From: a virus
Strand: one strand, 5' to 3'
IMG/VR virus record: IMGVR_UViG_3300036892_000014
Coordinates: 19,882 to 83,881 of that record
Length of the DNA stretch: 64,000 bases
Below the pieces are notes generated by a model. That model worked only from the letters and a program-made list of their open reading frames with translations. It searched no databases and had not been told where the DNA came from. Within the stretch, counting starts at the first letter, position 1. Every line of letters starts with the position of its first letter. Below, one piece after another: positions 49,441 through 57,021 of the stretch. The translations under genes were made by a program, and so were the position numbers.

Positions 49441-49565
49441 GGTTTGCCTGCTTTCTTTGCTTCGGTCTTGCGAAGCTGTTCGTACGTTACATCTAAGACG
49501 CGGCGTAAGGTTGAATTCGTCCTGGGCGTCGCACGGCGGTCGGGGTTCGGGTTCTTTGGACCCAT
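49437..49565 (-). CDS. 42-aa basic hypothetical protein
   Basis: ATG at 49565 overlaps the preceding TAA. Starts MGPKNPNPDRRATPRTNSTL and ends with Lys-rich helix (RKTEAKKAGKP). ATGA overlap with the ligase gene. Short but tightly packed. Confidence 0.45.
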   Translation of the reverse strand: MGPKNPNPDRRATPRTNSTLRRVLDVTYEQLRKTEAKKAGKP

Positions 49566-49732
49566 TACTTGATCCCATCTATTAGAAAATAAGTTACAAA
49601 ACCTAATGTCAGTACCGCGAAGGGAAACAGCACCCAAGTTGTGATAGCGCTTGCGATGTATAAAATTCCGACGATGCCGATGATAGTCGCCACCATGAAG
49701 ATGATCGCGAGAATTACACGGAGGCCGTTCAT
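49565..49732 (-). CDS. 55-aa membrane protein
   Basis: ATG at 49732 overlaps the preceding stop (ATGA). Almost wholly hydrophobic: VILAIIFMVATIIGIVGILY and WVLFPFAVLTLGFVTYFLI, two spans. Function unknown. Confidence 0.55.
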   Translation of the reverse strand: MNGLRVILAIIFMVATIIGIVGILYIASAITTWVLFPFAVLTLGFVTYFLIDGIK

Positions 49733-50052
49733 CGGGCGTACGGCCAAAGTGGGATGAGTTCTTCCCCAAGCTTTGCTTCATAAAGATGCAGGTTGTCGCC
49801 CGAAACGGCGCGAGCCTGCTTCATGTCAGAAACCCAAACGGCTCGTTGATTGTCGCCGCGACCGAGTGATCCACCATAAAAGCGGGGCTCACGGTGACGG
49901 GAGATGATGACGTTTTCGATCTCATACCCGTCGGCCAATCGAACGATGTCCTGGTTATCTGGGACCATAATATCGTTGTCGCGTTCGACTTCATTACGGA
50001 CTTTTAAGAAATTTGCTAAGTACGCTCGGGCTGCGTTATCATGTTCACTCAT
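49729..50052 (-). CDS. 107-aa hypothetical protein
   Basis: AGGAGGAACGCA upstream and a promoter 31-59 nt before the ATG. Soluble, charged (MSEHDNAARAYLANFLKVRN; GRGDNQRAVWVSDMKQARAV). First gene of the ligase unit. No motif recognised. Confidence 0.55.
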   Translation of the reverse strand: MSEHDNAARAYLANFLKVRNEVERDNDIMVPDNQDIVRLADGYEIENVIISRHREPRFYGGSLGRGDNQRAVWVSDMKQARAVSGDNLHLYEAKLGEELIPLWPYAR

Positions 50053-50082
50053 TGCGTTCCTCCTGATATTGCTTACGGTTTT

Positions 50083-50111
50083 AGAATACCACCCTAGAAT
50101 CTCGTTGTCAA
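50083..50111 (-). promoter_or_regulatory. Promoter of the ligase unit
   Basis: Minus strand TTGACA (50106-50111), 17-nt spacer, TATTCT (50083-50088). Confidence 0.72.
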
Positions 50112-50183
50112 GCCATCTTTCTTGCAGATAAAGGTATGGCGTCTACCTGGGTGTTGATTATTCATCTTTCAGCCTCAGACCAG

Positions 50184-50212
50184 AGGATACCAAATTCCTC
50201 TGGCCTTGTCAA
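50184..50212 (-). promoter_or_regulatory. Second promoter upstream of the ligase unit
   Basis: Minus strand TTGACA (50207-50212), 17-nt spacer, TATCCT (50184-50189). It lies 101 nt upstream of the other. The region between holds only a doubtful 23-codon ORF (50094-50165). Confidence 0.68.
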
Positions 50213-50219
50213 GTGTTAT

Positions 50220-51533
50220 TTAATTGCTCTGAAGCGCCTGTTCGGTCGGGAACAGGACGTAGAACGACACCGTGCCATTCTGGTCATCCGAGTAGCGATG
50301 ATCTAAAAGGGTTCGGCTAACGTTGCGTTCGTTCAGATATTCGGCGATATAGCCCGAGTCCGACGAACCGACGATTCGCAAGCGAGTGCCAGGAATCTGC
50401 TGGATGCGTAGAATTGCGCCGTCCACGATTCGCTTGCACACGTTCTTGCGGTCGATCTGGCAAGTACCAATCAGCACGGGTTCGGGCTGACTAGTTGCCG
50501 TGATGACTTCTTTCGGTTCCGGCTGTTCGATCTTGACCGTTATCTGTACCGGCGTAGGGGTAGCAACTGGGGGCATAATAACTGGGACAGGCGCAACAAC
50601 CGCGACCCTGTCCTCACCCAAGCAATCCTCTAACGTGACTCCAGCTTTACTCACATAACTATTTTTTATGAAAATCTTGCAGTACGTCAATCGGTTCGGT
50701 GCCTTGCGTGCGGCTTCCAGGTCGGCGCAATTCTTGTCGATCTTGGAACCTGAGATAGAGAGCCCGAATGCTGCGCCCTGTCCGCCTGCGCCGTACGTCA
50801 GTGCGCAGTTCACGGTCGGTTGTGCCGCGTAAGCCATGGCGGTCTCCACGGGAATTTTCGTGGCTGCCACGTTCGTGTTCGACTCGTAGATTGAATTATT
50901 TGCTCCGACACCGTTGCCGCTAGCACTCGACTGAGTCGATTGGGTCTGGTTGCCGCCCTTTGCGCTCGAATTCCCGCCTGCTCCACCCGAACCACCTTGG
51001 GCAGAAGCCGAGGTCGGTCCAGATGATACGTTGTTCGTATTCGTGTTCTGCGAGTTTCCCGAGTTCGTCAGCTTGTTGGCTAACGTATTGGTGACCGTCG
51101 AGTTGCCCGACCCCGAGACGTTCCCGCCAGTTGCGTTGCCGCCTTGCGAAGTCGAGGACGACTTGCTGCTCCCGCCCGTCGCCGTAGATGAACTGTTGGA
51201 AGTTGCCGCCGACGCGGACGACGCGTTGCTCGCGGAGTTTTGCGACTGTGTCTGCTGTTGATTTTGCTGCTGGGTCTGGGTAGTAGGCGGCGTAGTTGGG
51301 GGTGGCGTTGGAGGCGTAGGCGGTTTTGGAACCTCGCACTCGTACAAAGTACCCGGAGTCCCCTGTCCTGCTACTCCCAGAAACAGTTGACCGTCCCCAT
51401 CCCCGTAGGTGCCCGTCGTTCCTGCTGGCACTGCTACGCGAGACGCCAACGGGTCGGAACAATTCCAAGCCTTCGCTGATCCAGCCAGCGAAAGTAAAGC
51501 TGCTGCTAAGAGTAATGCCTTTAGTATTTTCAT
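50220..51533 (-). CDS. Secreted low-complexity protein with C-terminal OmpA-like segment
   Basis: 437 aa. Signal peptide (LKALLLAAALLSLAGSAKA). A Pro/Thr linker then Gln/Asn/Ser/Gly-rich low complexity at about residues 75-215. A Cys-containing domain (NCALTYGAGGQGAAFGLSIS, YCKIFIKNSY, EDCLG) follows. The last 90 residues (GTRLRIVGSSDSGYIAEYLN) resemble part of an OmpA-like fold. Two Cys pairs suggest disulfides. An exported protein of this size in an early region may modify the envelope; role unproven. Confidence 0.6.
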   Translation of the reverse strand: MKILKALLLAAALLSLAGSAKAWNCSDPLASRVAVPAGTTGTYGDGDGQLFLGVAGQGTPGTLYECEVPKPPTPPTPPPTTPPTTQTQQQNQQQTQSQNSASNASSASAATSNSSSTATGGSSKSSSTSQGGNATGGNVSGSGNSTVTNTLANKLTNSGNSQNTNTNNVSSGPTSASAQGGSGGAGGNSSAKGGNQTQSTQSSASGNGVGANNSIYESNTNVAATKIPVETAMAYAAQPTVNCALTYGAGGQGAAFGLSISGSKIDKNCADLEAARKAPNRLTYCKIFIKNSYVSKAGVTLEDCLGEDRVAVVAPVPVIMPPVATPTPVQITVKIEQPEPKEVITATSQPEPVLIGTCQIDRKNVCKRIVDGAILRIQQIPGTRLRIVGSSDSGYIAEYLNERNVSRTLLDHRYSDDQNGTVSFYVLFPTEQALQSN

Positions 51534-51570
51534 TCATAACTTCCTTTCGGTGGCGGGGTTGCCGCCCAAT

Positions 51571-51756
51571 CTAACTAAACTTTCCTTCGATGCTGCGTCC
51601 GCCGACCCAAGATTCCCACTTGAAGGGGCCTTGCTGTATCCTCACGACATCACCAATAACTCGAATAACTTTCGCCTTAAAGTAGCTAGGCAGAATAAAC
51701 GACACTCGCCAAACCAAAACAATGTCTCCCGGTTGTAAGGTGCTAGCGTTGAACAT
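51571..51756 (-). CDS. 61-aa hypothetical protein
   Basis: AGGAGG upstream. SH3-like beta pattern: LQPGDIVLVWRVSFILPSYF then KAKVIRVIGDVVRIQQG. No family recognised. Confidence 0.55.
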   Translation of the reverse strand: MFNASTLQPGDIVLVWRVSFILPSYFKAKVIRVIGDVVRIQQGPFKWESWVGGRSIEGKFS

Positions 51757-51764
51757 GTTTCCTC

Positions 51765-51956
51765 CTATCGAAGATAGGACAACGGTTTACCCCTCATCAC
51801 GGTGCCGTCAAAGATCGTACTGAGAACGATAGCCCATGTGGCGTCCGATGGCGACATAGTCTTGCTTCGCGCCATGCGGCGTAGACGGTTGGACAACTGC
51901 GTGTTCGACAAAGCGCCTGGGTTAATCGAGGTAGGCTGCTTCGCCACTGGTTTCAC
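51765..51956 (-). CDS. Possible 63-aa hypothetical protein (GTG start)
   Basis: The frame opens further upstream, but the GTG at 51956 is the best start seen; AGGAGGG lies 22 nt upstream of it, too far, and directly precedes an ATG whose frame stops after five codons (possible sequence error or frameshift). Starts (M)KPVAKQPTSINPGALSNTQL, with helical basic middle (LSNRLRRMARSKTMSPSD). Moderate support only. Confidence 0.4.
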   Translation of the reverse strand: MKPVAKQPTSINPGALSNTQLSNRLRRMARSKTMSPSDATWAIVLSTIFDGTVMRGKPLSYLR

Positions 51957-51990
51957 TTCTTTCGTTTCATCCGTGTTCCCTCCTAAATTA

Positions 51991-52056
51991 TCTCCGAAGC
52001 CCCGAGACGCAGCATCGGTTGCCCTTTAGCTGCGTAGTCTAGGGCAGCCTCGGAGA
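51991..52056 (-). other. Intergenic RNA structure
   Basis: Nested pairs: TGCCCT (52020-52025) with AGGGCA (52041-52046), inside CCGAG (52002-52006) with CTCGG (52049-52053); alternatively TCTCCGA (51991-51997) with TCGGAGA (52050-52056). It lies between the stop of the 66-aa gene and the next ribosome site. Could be an attenuator or processing site. Confidence 0.4.
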
Positions 52057-52239
52057 ATCTTGTAAACGCCCGTCAAAGATGCACGGGCGAAATTTTCCAT
52101 CAGGACATTTCCACATCCACTTGTCCTCTTGATCGAAGTACACTGCTTTATGCTTGCACGCGTAACACTTTCCACAGCGCGAACAAATGTAAATCAGTTC
52201 GCCCTGCTTGCCGACTAAGCGACAGAGATGCGTGTCCAT
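52039..52239 (-). CDS. 66-aa zinc-binding-type protein
   Basis: GAGGGG upstream. Three CxxC-like pairs: CSRCGKCYACKHK and WKCPDGKFRPC, suitable for zinc. Overlaps the preceding gene by 25 nt in another frame. Function unknown. Confidence 0.55.
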   Translation of the reverse strand: MDTHLCRLVGKQGELIYICSRCGKCYACKHKAVYFDQEDKWMWKCPDGKFRPCIFDGRLQDSPRLP

Positions 52240-52382
52240 CCTTGCCCCTCAACCCACATCTGTTTGCCGCGAGCCGTGTTGCGCTCGTGCTTCACCTTGC
52301 GCCATGCCTCTGCCGCCGTTTCGTTCTTGCGGTCGCGGTGTCGCTTCGATGTGCCGGTCCCATACAAGTTCTGATTAGCCAT
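52215..52382 (-). CDS. 55-aa basic hypothetical protein
   Basis: GGAGGGAACC upstream of the ATG at 52382. Starts MANQNLYGTGTSKRHRDRKN; rich in Arg/Lys, probably nucleic-acid-binding. Good ribosome site and packing with neighbours support it. Confidence 0.55.
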   Translation of the reverse strand: MANQNLYGTGTSKRHRDRKNETAAEAWRKVKHERNTARGKQMWVEGQGWTRISVA

Positions 52383-52554
52383 GGTTCCCTCCCGTGTTCA
52401 TGCAGTCAGGATTCTCCTGCATCTGACGAATCAGGTTCTCCTGTTGATCGATCACGTGCGCGTTGTACACTGCCAGCTCCATGAAGCCCAGCACTCCGAG
52501 TGCTAGAACGATCACGGCCTCGAATAAGAAACGCGTGAAATCTTTCGGCGACAT
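52375..52554 (-). CDS. 59-aa membrane protein
   Basis: ATG at 52554, 2 nt after the preceding stop. One membrane span (FLFEAVIVLALGVLGFMELA) then a helical tail (HVIDQQENLIRQMQENPDC). Holin-like or spanin-like topology, but no lysis gene is adjacent. Confidence 0.5.
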   Translation of the reverse strand: MSPKDFTRFLFEAVIVLALGVLGFMELAVYNAHVIDQQENLIRQMQENPDCMNTGGNHG

Positions 52555-52556
52555 GG

Positions 52557-52973
52557 TTATTCTCCTAGGAATCCGAGTAAGGTGAGTGCCCGGACCGCCA
52601 ACCCATAATGACGTGTGAAGTGGTTTGGGTTCCTGGCGCTGCCTAAAAATTTTAAATGTATAGAAGTATCGTACGAATCGGTAGAAGGAAACGGCTTCTT
52701 ATCCGAAACTATTGCCGCGCCCGCGTTGCCCGCTTTCATGCCGATGGCGGCGCGAACCTTCGCCGTAGTCTCGTCTTTAAGACGAGTGTCGTCACCATCG
52801 GGACCACGGAGCGCGGTCAGGATATCCCACAGTGCGCGACCACCGGACGTGTTTTCGGAACCTGCATCTTCACCAATATGATTATCTTCATTCAAGACTT
52901 CGACAATCTGCTCGATCAGTTTCTTCGCCCGTACTCGACTTCTCTTTAATTTCAGTGCGTCACTCTTTGTCAT
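52557..52973 (-). CDS. 138-aa hypothetical protein behind the structured leader
   Basis: ATG at 52973 with AGGAGGAACT upstream. Helical N-terminus (LKLKRSRVRAKKLIEQIVEV) and a C-terminal region with SARNPNHFTRHYGLAVRALT. It is the first gene after the promoter at 53138 and the structured RNA at 53004-53102. No family recognised. Confidence 0.6.
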   Translation of the reverse strand: MTKSDALKLKRSRVRAKKLIEQIVEVLNEDNHIGEDAGSENTSGGRALWDILTALRGPDGDDTRLKDETTAKVRAAIGMKAGNAGAAIVSDKKPFPSTDSYDTSIHLKFLGSARNPNHFTRHYGLAVRALTLLGFLGE

Positions 52974-53003
52974 AGTTCCTCCTAAAATCATCTAAATTTG
53001 TAA

Positions 53004-53102
53004 GGGCGGTGTACCCGTCGGTACTTCTCATGCTATCCCGCTCTGGCAGATGGCTACATGTCTTCGGCCAGCCGTTCGTGCCGTCGTTGCTAAGGACCGC
53101 CC
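53004..53102 (-). ncRNA. Candidate 99-nt structured leader or small RNA
   Basis: On the minus strand, GGGCGGT (53096-53102) pairs with ACCGCCC (53004-53010), closing a 99-nt domain that starts where the promoter at 53110-53138 should begin transcription. Inside are a GTACC-GACG-GGTAC hairpin near the 3' side and a possible TGGC/GCCA pairing. No ORF fills it. It ends 31 nt before the next ATG. No T-loop, so not a tRNA. Not recognised as a known class. Confidence 0.5.
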
Positions 53103-53109
53103 ATCACGG

Positions 53110-53138
53110 ATAGTATCAAATTTCCTTCGGCTTGTCAA
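53110..53138 (-). promoter_or_regulatory. Promoter of the leader RNA unit
   Basis: Minus strand TTGACA (53133-53138), 17-nt spacer, TACTAT (53110-53115). It overlaps the 3' end of the helicase gene. Confidence 0.75.
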
Positions 53139-54684
53139 GCATTTTCTCAGAATTGTTTTGCTTGGCTACGAAACTTCTGATCTGGCGTTCCCCTAGGGAG
53201 TCCGCCAATACGAGGTGCTTATAGACCGCTCGACTCTTCTGACCGATACGGTGAATCCTGTCTTCGGCTTGGATGATGCCGCCTCTTTGCCAACTGCGCT
53301 CAACGAAGATCATAAGCGATGCGGCGGTCATTGTCAAGCCCTCGCTTGCGGAGTCTTGAGTGCAGACCAGAACCTTGAAGATCGGTTCTTTCTGGAACCT
53401 GTCCACGATAGGCACGCGTTTCTCTGGCGCGATGTCGCCCGTAACGAGCAGGGCACGATCCTTGAAGTGCTCAAAGATTTTCCCAGCCACGTCCTTGTGG
53501 TACGCCATGACGACTATCTTATCGCGCTCTTCCATGTCGTCTTCGATGATCTCGATGGCAGGCTTGACCAGTGCCAGCCCTGTCTCGTGGAGCATCTGGG
53601 AGAATCCCTCGAACGCGGGCATCTTGTCGTATGCGTCTGGATTATTTTTTGCGTACGCCTCGAACGTCTCTAACTCTTTCTGGATTTTCTTTTTCATCCT
53701 CCCCGGCTCGATGACCACGACGCGGCGATCTTTCTCAGGCAAATCCTTCAGCACGTCGCACTTCAACCTGCGCACGAGAAAACGGCTACGCATGATCTGC
53801 TGGAGTTCACCTAAGTTGTCAGCACCATCCCATATCCAACCCACGCGTTCGTTCTTGTGCGTCTCAAAGCTGTACTGCATGATCTCTTGAAGCTGGCAGT
53901 AGCGCTTCGCGTAGTTGTACCAGTCCAAGCCTAGACCGCTTGGGTCTAAAGCCTGCAAAAGCGGCCATAACTCCTTCGGTTTGCCGTTAAGGCTTGGAGT
54001 TCCAGTCAAAAATAGCTTGCGGTCTGCGGGTATGGCAGAGCAGCGGTCGATGATCTCTTTCTTAGCGTTCCGCTGAATACCACCTAGGACTTCTCGGGTG
54101 CGGTTCGTCTTCTTGTTCTTCAGGCGGTGGGCCTCGTCAACGATCATCAAGTCCCAATTGATTCGGCGAAGCGGCCAGCGGTATGTTTTCAGAATCTCAT
54201 AATTAATTATCACAACATCTGTCATAGGGAAAACGTCCTTCGTTCCGTTGACAATGCCGATAGAGAGTTCTTTAGTGTCCCAGCCCCTCCACTCCCTCGA
54301 CCAATTCAATTTGAGCGCAGCGGGCGAGACAATCAAAATGCGACGAATTTCAGGAAGGTAGTTTGATAGGCCGATGGCTTGGATGGTCTTGCCCGTTCCA
54401 GGCTCGTCGCCGATCAGGGTAAGCAAGTGCGCAGCAGCGTAAGCGATGCCAGCACGTTGGTATGGTAGGAAGTTTCGATCAGGTGGGTGTGGAACGACGA
54501 TGTTTGAATCAGTGGCGTGCGAATCGAGGACGGTCTTGGCTCGTTGGTACTCTAGAAGTGCGAGGGGTGATATATCTGAACCACGGTATGCTTCTAAGGC
54601 TAGAGGATTCGGAGTCCTCTGGATCACACCACTAGCGTCTGAGATTTCAAAGCACGCTAGCTGCATTGACCAAGTTATTCGCAT
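53116..54684 (-). CDS. SNF2-type superfamily 2 helicase
   Basis: 522 aa. Walker A GDEPGTGKT at residues 92-100, DEAH at 183-186, FLTGTPSLNG (motif III), and C-terminal motifs such as VLVCTQDSASEGLTM and QAEDRIHRIGQKSRA (motif VI). The QxxGxxF-like region and layout fit SNF2/Rad54-type translocases that remodel protein-DNA complexes. ATG overlaps the preceding stop. Probable role in replication or recombination. Confidence 0.88.
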   Translation of the reverse strand: MRITWSMQLACFEISDASGVIQRTPNPLALEAYRGSDISPLALLEYQRAKTVLDSHATDSNIVVPHPPDRNFLPYQRAGIAYAAAHLLTLIGDEPGTGKTIQAIGLSNYLPEIRRILIVSPAALKLNWSREWRGWDTKELSIGIVNGTKDVFPMTDVVIINYEILKTYRWPLRRINWDLMIVDEAHRLKNKKTNRTREVLGGIQRNAKKEIIDRCSAIPADRKLFLTGTPSLNGKPKELWPLLQALDPSGLGLDWYNYAKRYCQLQEIMQYSFETHKNERVGWIWDGADNLGELQQIMRSRFLVRRLKCDVLKDLPEKDRRVVVIEPGRMKKKIQKELETFEAYAKNNPDAYDKMPAFEGFSQMLHETGLALVKPAIEIIEDDMEERDKIVVMAYHKDVAGKIFEHFKDRALLVTGDIAPEKRVPIVDRFQKEPIFKVLVCTQDSASEGLTMTAASLMIFVERSWQRGGIIQAEDRIHRIGQKSRAVYKHLVLADSLGERQIRSFVAKQNNSEKMLDKPKEI

Positions 54685-54863
54685 TCGCTCCCGAGTCTTT
54701 CTCCCTCTACGAGTTCATCATACAACTTTATCATGCGGCTCCAAGCTTCTTTGTGCGCGACAGAGGGCTGCGTTGGGTCTTCCTTCACTAAGATGTAACC
54801 GTCGGGTGTTGTAATGGTCCGAGTTCCGTTAGTACGATTAATCTCACAGATAAGGTGCTTCAT
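54675..54863 (-). CDS. 62-aa hypothetical protein
   Basis: Starts MKHLICEINRTNGTRTITTP; charged with an acidic C-terminus. Overlaps both neighbours by 4-10 nt within the helicase unit. No motif. Confidence 0.5.
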   Translation of the reverse strand: MKHLICEINRTNGTRTITTPDGYILVKEDPTQPSVAHKEAWSRMIKLYDELVEGERLGSECE

Positions 54864-55159
54864 ATTTGAGGTTCCTGTTTGTGAAATTCTCGCTGATTGT
54901 CGATCAACGTTTGATCCAGCAGTTCGCGCTGCTGACTCATAAATTCCAAATAGGTTGCGGTTTGCACGGTCAGAGCATTATAGCGGGCGTTCGTTGCAAG
55001 TAAGTCTTGTTCAGCAGCGGCTAGTTTCTTTCGATAGTACGCGATGCCACTGACCAGTATGTCCAGGTGTTCGCGCACCTGCGGATGGGCTTTTTGCAGC
55101 CAGGTTTTTAAAAATCCCTCGCTGTATCCGTAATCGAGTTCTTCTTCATTTAAACTCAT
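54860..55159 (-). CDS. 99-aa coiled-coil hypothetical protein
   Basis: AGGAGGAAAG upstream. Almost entirely helical with heptads (YYRKKLAAAEQDLLATNARY; LEFMSQQRELLDQTLIDNQR). Could be an assembly or regulatory partner; not identified. Confidence 0.55.
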   Translation of the reverse strand: MSLNEEELDYGYSEGFLKTWLQKAHPQVREHLDILVSGIAYYRKKLAAAEQDLLATNARYNALTVQTATYLEFMSQQRELLDQTLIDNQREFHKQEPQI

Positions 55160-55553
55160 CTTTCCTCCTGATTACTGAGTCGAGAATCTTTCCCCATTCG
55201 ATTTGGTTTCTATCCACTTCAGCATTGGGCGCTGCCTTGGCACTCTTGTCGTAATCTGTTTCATCTACGGCGATACCACGAGTCCAAAGAAATGTCACAT
55301 CGGCCCAAGTTAAGCGGAGTTTGTTATAATCTCTGATCGGTTGCGAGAGCAGCTTCGATTGGAAAACGGCTAATGTTTCCTTATCATCTTGGTAGTGCTC
55401 GTCGAGGTGGGGCTCCTTCAGCCTTGCAAGTCCGGTCTCCGTCCAAGACACAATTTCGGTCTTGCAACCCGTGCGCGGGCACTTCCATCTAAATCTAGGT
55501 CCGAAGTCTCCCTCACCTCTAGGCGGCTCTCCTAGAAAACCATGGCTGCTCAT
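55146..55553 (-). CDS. 135-aa hypothetical protein
   Basis: WKCPRTGCKTEIVSW near residue 25 with HLDEHYQDD resembles a C2H2-like zinc site. The rest is helical and charged. Overlaps the endolysin gene stop by 4 nt. Function unknown. Confidence 0.55.
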   Translation of the reverse strand: MSSHGFLGEPPRGEGDFGPRFRWKCPRTGCKTEIVSWTETGLARLKEPHLDEHYQDDKETLAVFQSKLLSQPIRDYNKLRLTWADVTFLWTRGIAVDETDYDKSAKAAPNAEVDRNQIEWGKILDSVIRRKDEFK

Positions 55554-56095
55554 TGATAGGTATCACCTACAAGCGACGACGGGAAAGGGAAGTCCACTCG
55601 CGCATTCCAGCCGTCTAGAAACCTAGCATCTGATGGATTCAGTGATACCACCTTAGCGTAAAAATCTTTCCATTCGGCGCGATACTGAGCCGTCACGGCG
55701 ATTGGGTCTTTCGAGTTTAATTCGGCAATGGTGACCAGTCCCAGCACGCCGTCAGCTTCGACGCCGAGCACCGTCTGGATGCCCTTGACGGCGGTGGGGA
55801 TGTTTCGGTTGACCGACCAGCTTAAAATCAAAGCAGCAATCTGATCGTCTGCGATGCGGTCGCCGTTGATGTGGTGCCAGTACTGATTGTCGTATAAGTC
55901 CTTCGCATAATTGATCGCCAGACTAAATGGCATGTCGGTCCAGAAGTCCGCAGGCATGACCGTCGAGAAGTTCTTACTGGTAATGCCGAACCTAGTCAAA
56001 CCAGCGCCGTCACCTAGGTTCACAATCTTGCCCGGCGTGCGATGATCGTCTTCTTGGTATAGAAGCCATTCTACTATGCTTTCGAACGAGGCCAT
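55550..56095 (-). CDS. GH108-like muramidase (endolysin)
   Basis: 181 aa. N-terminal glycosyl-hydrolase-108 pattern with the likely catalytic Glu15 (LLYQEDDHRTPGKIV), then GDGAGLTRFGITSKNF and LYDNQYWHHIN. C-terminal half (TAVKGIQTVLGVEADGVLG) resembles the peptidoglycan-binding PG_binding_3 region. It would cut the glycan backbone of the cell wall at lysis. No signal peptide, so a holin is needed. The EGG usually seen is E-D-D here, a mild deviation. Confidence 0.75.
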   Translation of the reverse strand: MASFESIVEWLLYQEDDHRTPGKIVNLGDGAGLTRFGITSKNFSTVMPADFWTDMPFSLAINYAKDLYDNQYWHHINGDRIADDQIAALILSWSVNRNIPTAVKGIQTVLGVEADGVLGLVTIAELNSKDPIAVTAQYRAEWKDFYAKVVSLNPSDARFLDGWNARVDFPFPSSLVGDTYQ

Positions 56096-56410
56096 GATTT
56101 TCCTCCGTTTAATTTCCTTGAAATGTGATAGTAGTGCTCTCGCGCTTTAATTTCTTTAGAAGAGAATGGTCTCCCAGAATTGTGCTTCCGAATTACAGAC
56201 TGAAACGCTACTAAGTTCTTGGCTTGCCTGCTTTTAATCTTCAGAAACGGTAAAATAAGTTTTAAAACCTTAACCGCTCGATTCGTCTCTGCAACCCAAA
56301 GCCAAGCCATTTTGCGGTTTGACTGTCGAGGCTTCTTAGGCTCTCACAACGGAAATACACCCTTCGCCATCCACCAAACCTGCAAGATACGCGGTATCAC
56401 TTATTTTCAT
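56074..56410 (-). pseudogene. Frameshifted LAGLIDADG homing endonuclease
   Basis: The ATG at 56410 overlaps the preceding stop (ATGA) and begins MKISDTAYLAGLVDGEGCIS, an intact LAGLIDADG-type first motif, then stops at a TAA at residue 25. One nucleotide removed there restores a continuous frame reading KKPRQSNRKMAWLWVAETNR and on to a stop at 56074, typical of single-motif enzymes. Most likely an inactivated homing endonuclease; programmed frameshifting is less likely. Its 3' end overlaps the endolysin start by 22 nt. Confidence 0.75.
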
Positions 56411-57012
56411 CCGTCCCACCCCTCTGGTAACAACTTTTTCTTTGGCCCTCTTGCTTGATATTTGTCTGGTTTTGCTAGAAAGTGATCGAATTCGATTGGC
56501 ATGTAATCGGTATACTCGACGGCGAATAACCTCTGCCATGGGTTTGCTAAGTGGCCTTCGCGAGTAGCTTGTTTAAATTGATCTGCTTCGGCCTCAGGAT
56601 CGTCGCTACCAAATCCGTGCCAGACATTATGAAGATGGCCATGTATGTTTACGTTCGTGCCTTCGGGCAGTGCGCCCTTCCACGGGTGATGCGTCAACCA
56701 TGCGCCACGATATATCATGGCATCGCAGGCGAAGCTAAAACCGTGCTCCATATACCACTGGCAAGACTTCTGATCGTGATTGCCGCGTATCAGCACATGG
56801 ATTATGCCCGCGTCGCGCCACTTCTTAGCGGTCGCCACGTACAATTCAGGCTTGCCTATACCAAAATCACCTAGGTCCAATAGCAAGTCGCCCGCCTTCA
56901 GGATACGCATGACGTTGTCGTCTATGCGCTCGGTGAAGTCGTCGGGGCGATCACACCAAGTTTTTATCTTGGCATGATTCATGTGGCAATCCGAGATCAA
57001 ATAGGTTCGCAT
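56407..57012 (-). CDS. Calcineurin-like metallophosphoesterase
   Basis: 201 aa. All family motifs present: D8-x-H10 (LISDCHMNH), GD (DLGDFG about 47-52), GNHD at 77-80, H108/H109 in LTHHPW, GHLH at 125-128. Binuclear metal phosphatase/diesterase of the phage type. Could hydrolyse nucleotides or remove end phosphates in DNA metabolism. Lies after the ejected-protein and endolysin genes in the early operon. Confidence 0.88.
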   Translation of the reverse strand: MRTYLISDCHMNHAKIKTWCDRPDDFTERIDDNVMRILKAGDLLLDLGDFGIGKPELYVATAKKWRDAGIIHVLIRGNHDQKSCQWYMEHGFSFACDAMIYRGAWLTHHPWKGALPEGTNVNIHGHLHNVWHGFGSDDPEAEADQFKQATREGHLANPWQRLFAVEYTDYMPIEFDHFLAKPDKYQARGPKKKLLPEGWDG

Positions 57013-57021
57013 ATTAACACT

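Noticed and set aside
49441-49578. Longer N-terminus for the DNA ligase
   Set aside because: It overlaps the small upstream gene in another frame, and the family normally starts shortly before the KxDG motif, as from 49440.
50094-50165. 23-codon ORF between the two ligase-unit promoters
   Set aside because: Weak ribosome site and no distinct composition; could be a leader peptide but unsupported.
53004-53102. tRNA on the minus strand (7-bp closing stem, 99 nt)
   Set aside because: The 3' hairpin has a four-base loop, not a T-loop, and no D-arm is present; treated as an unknown structured RNA.
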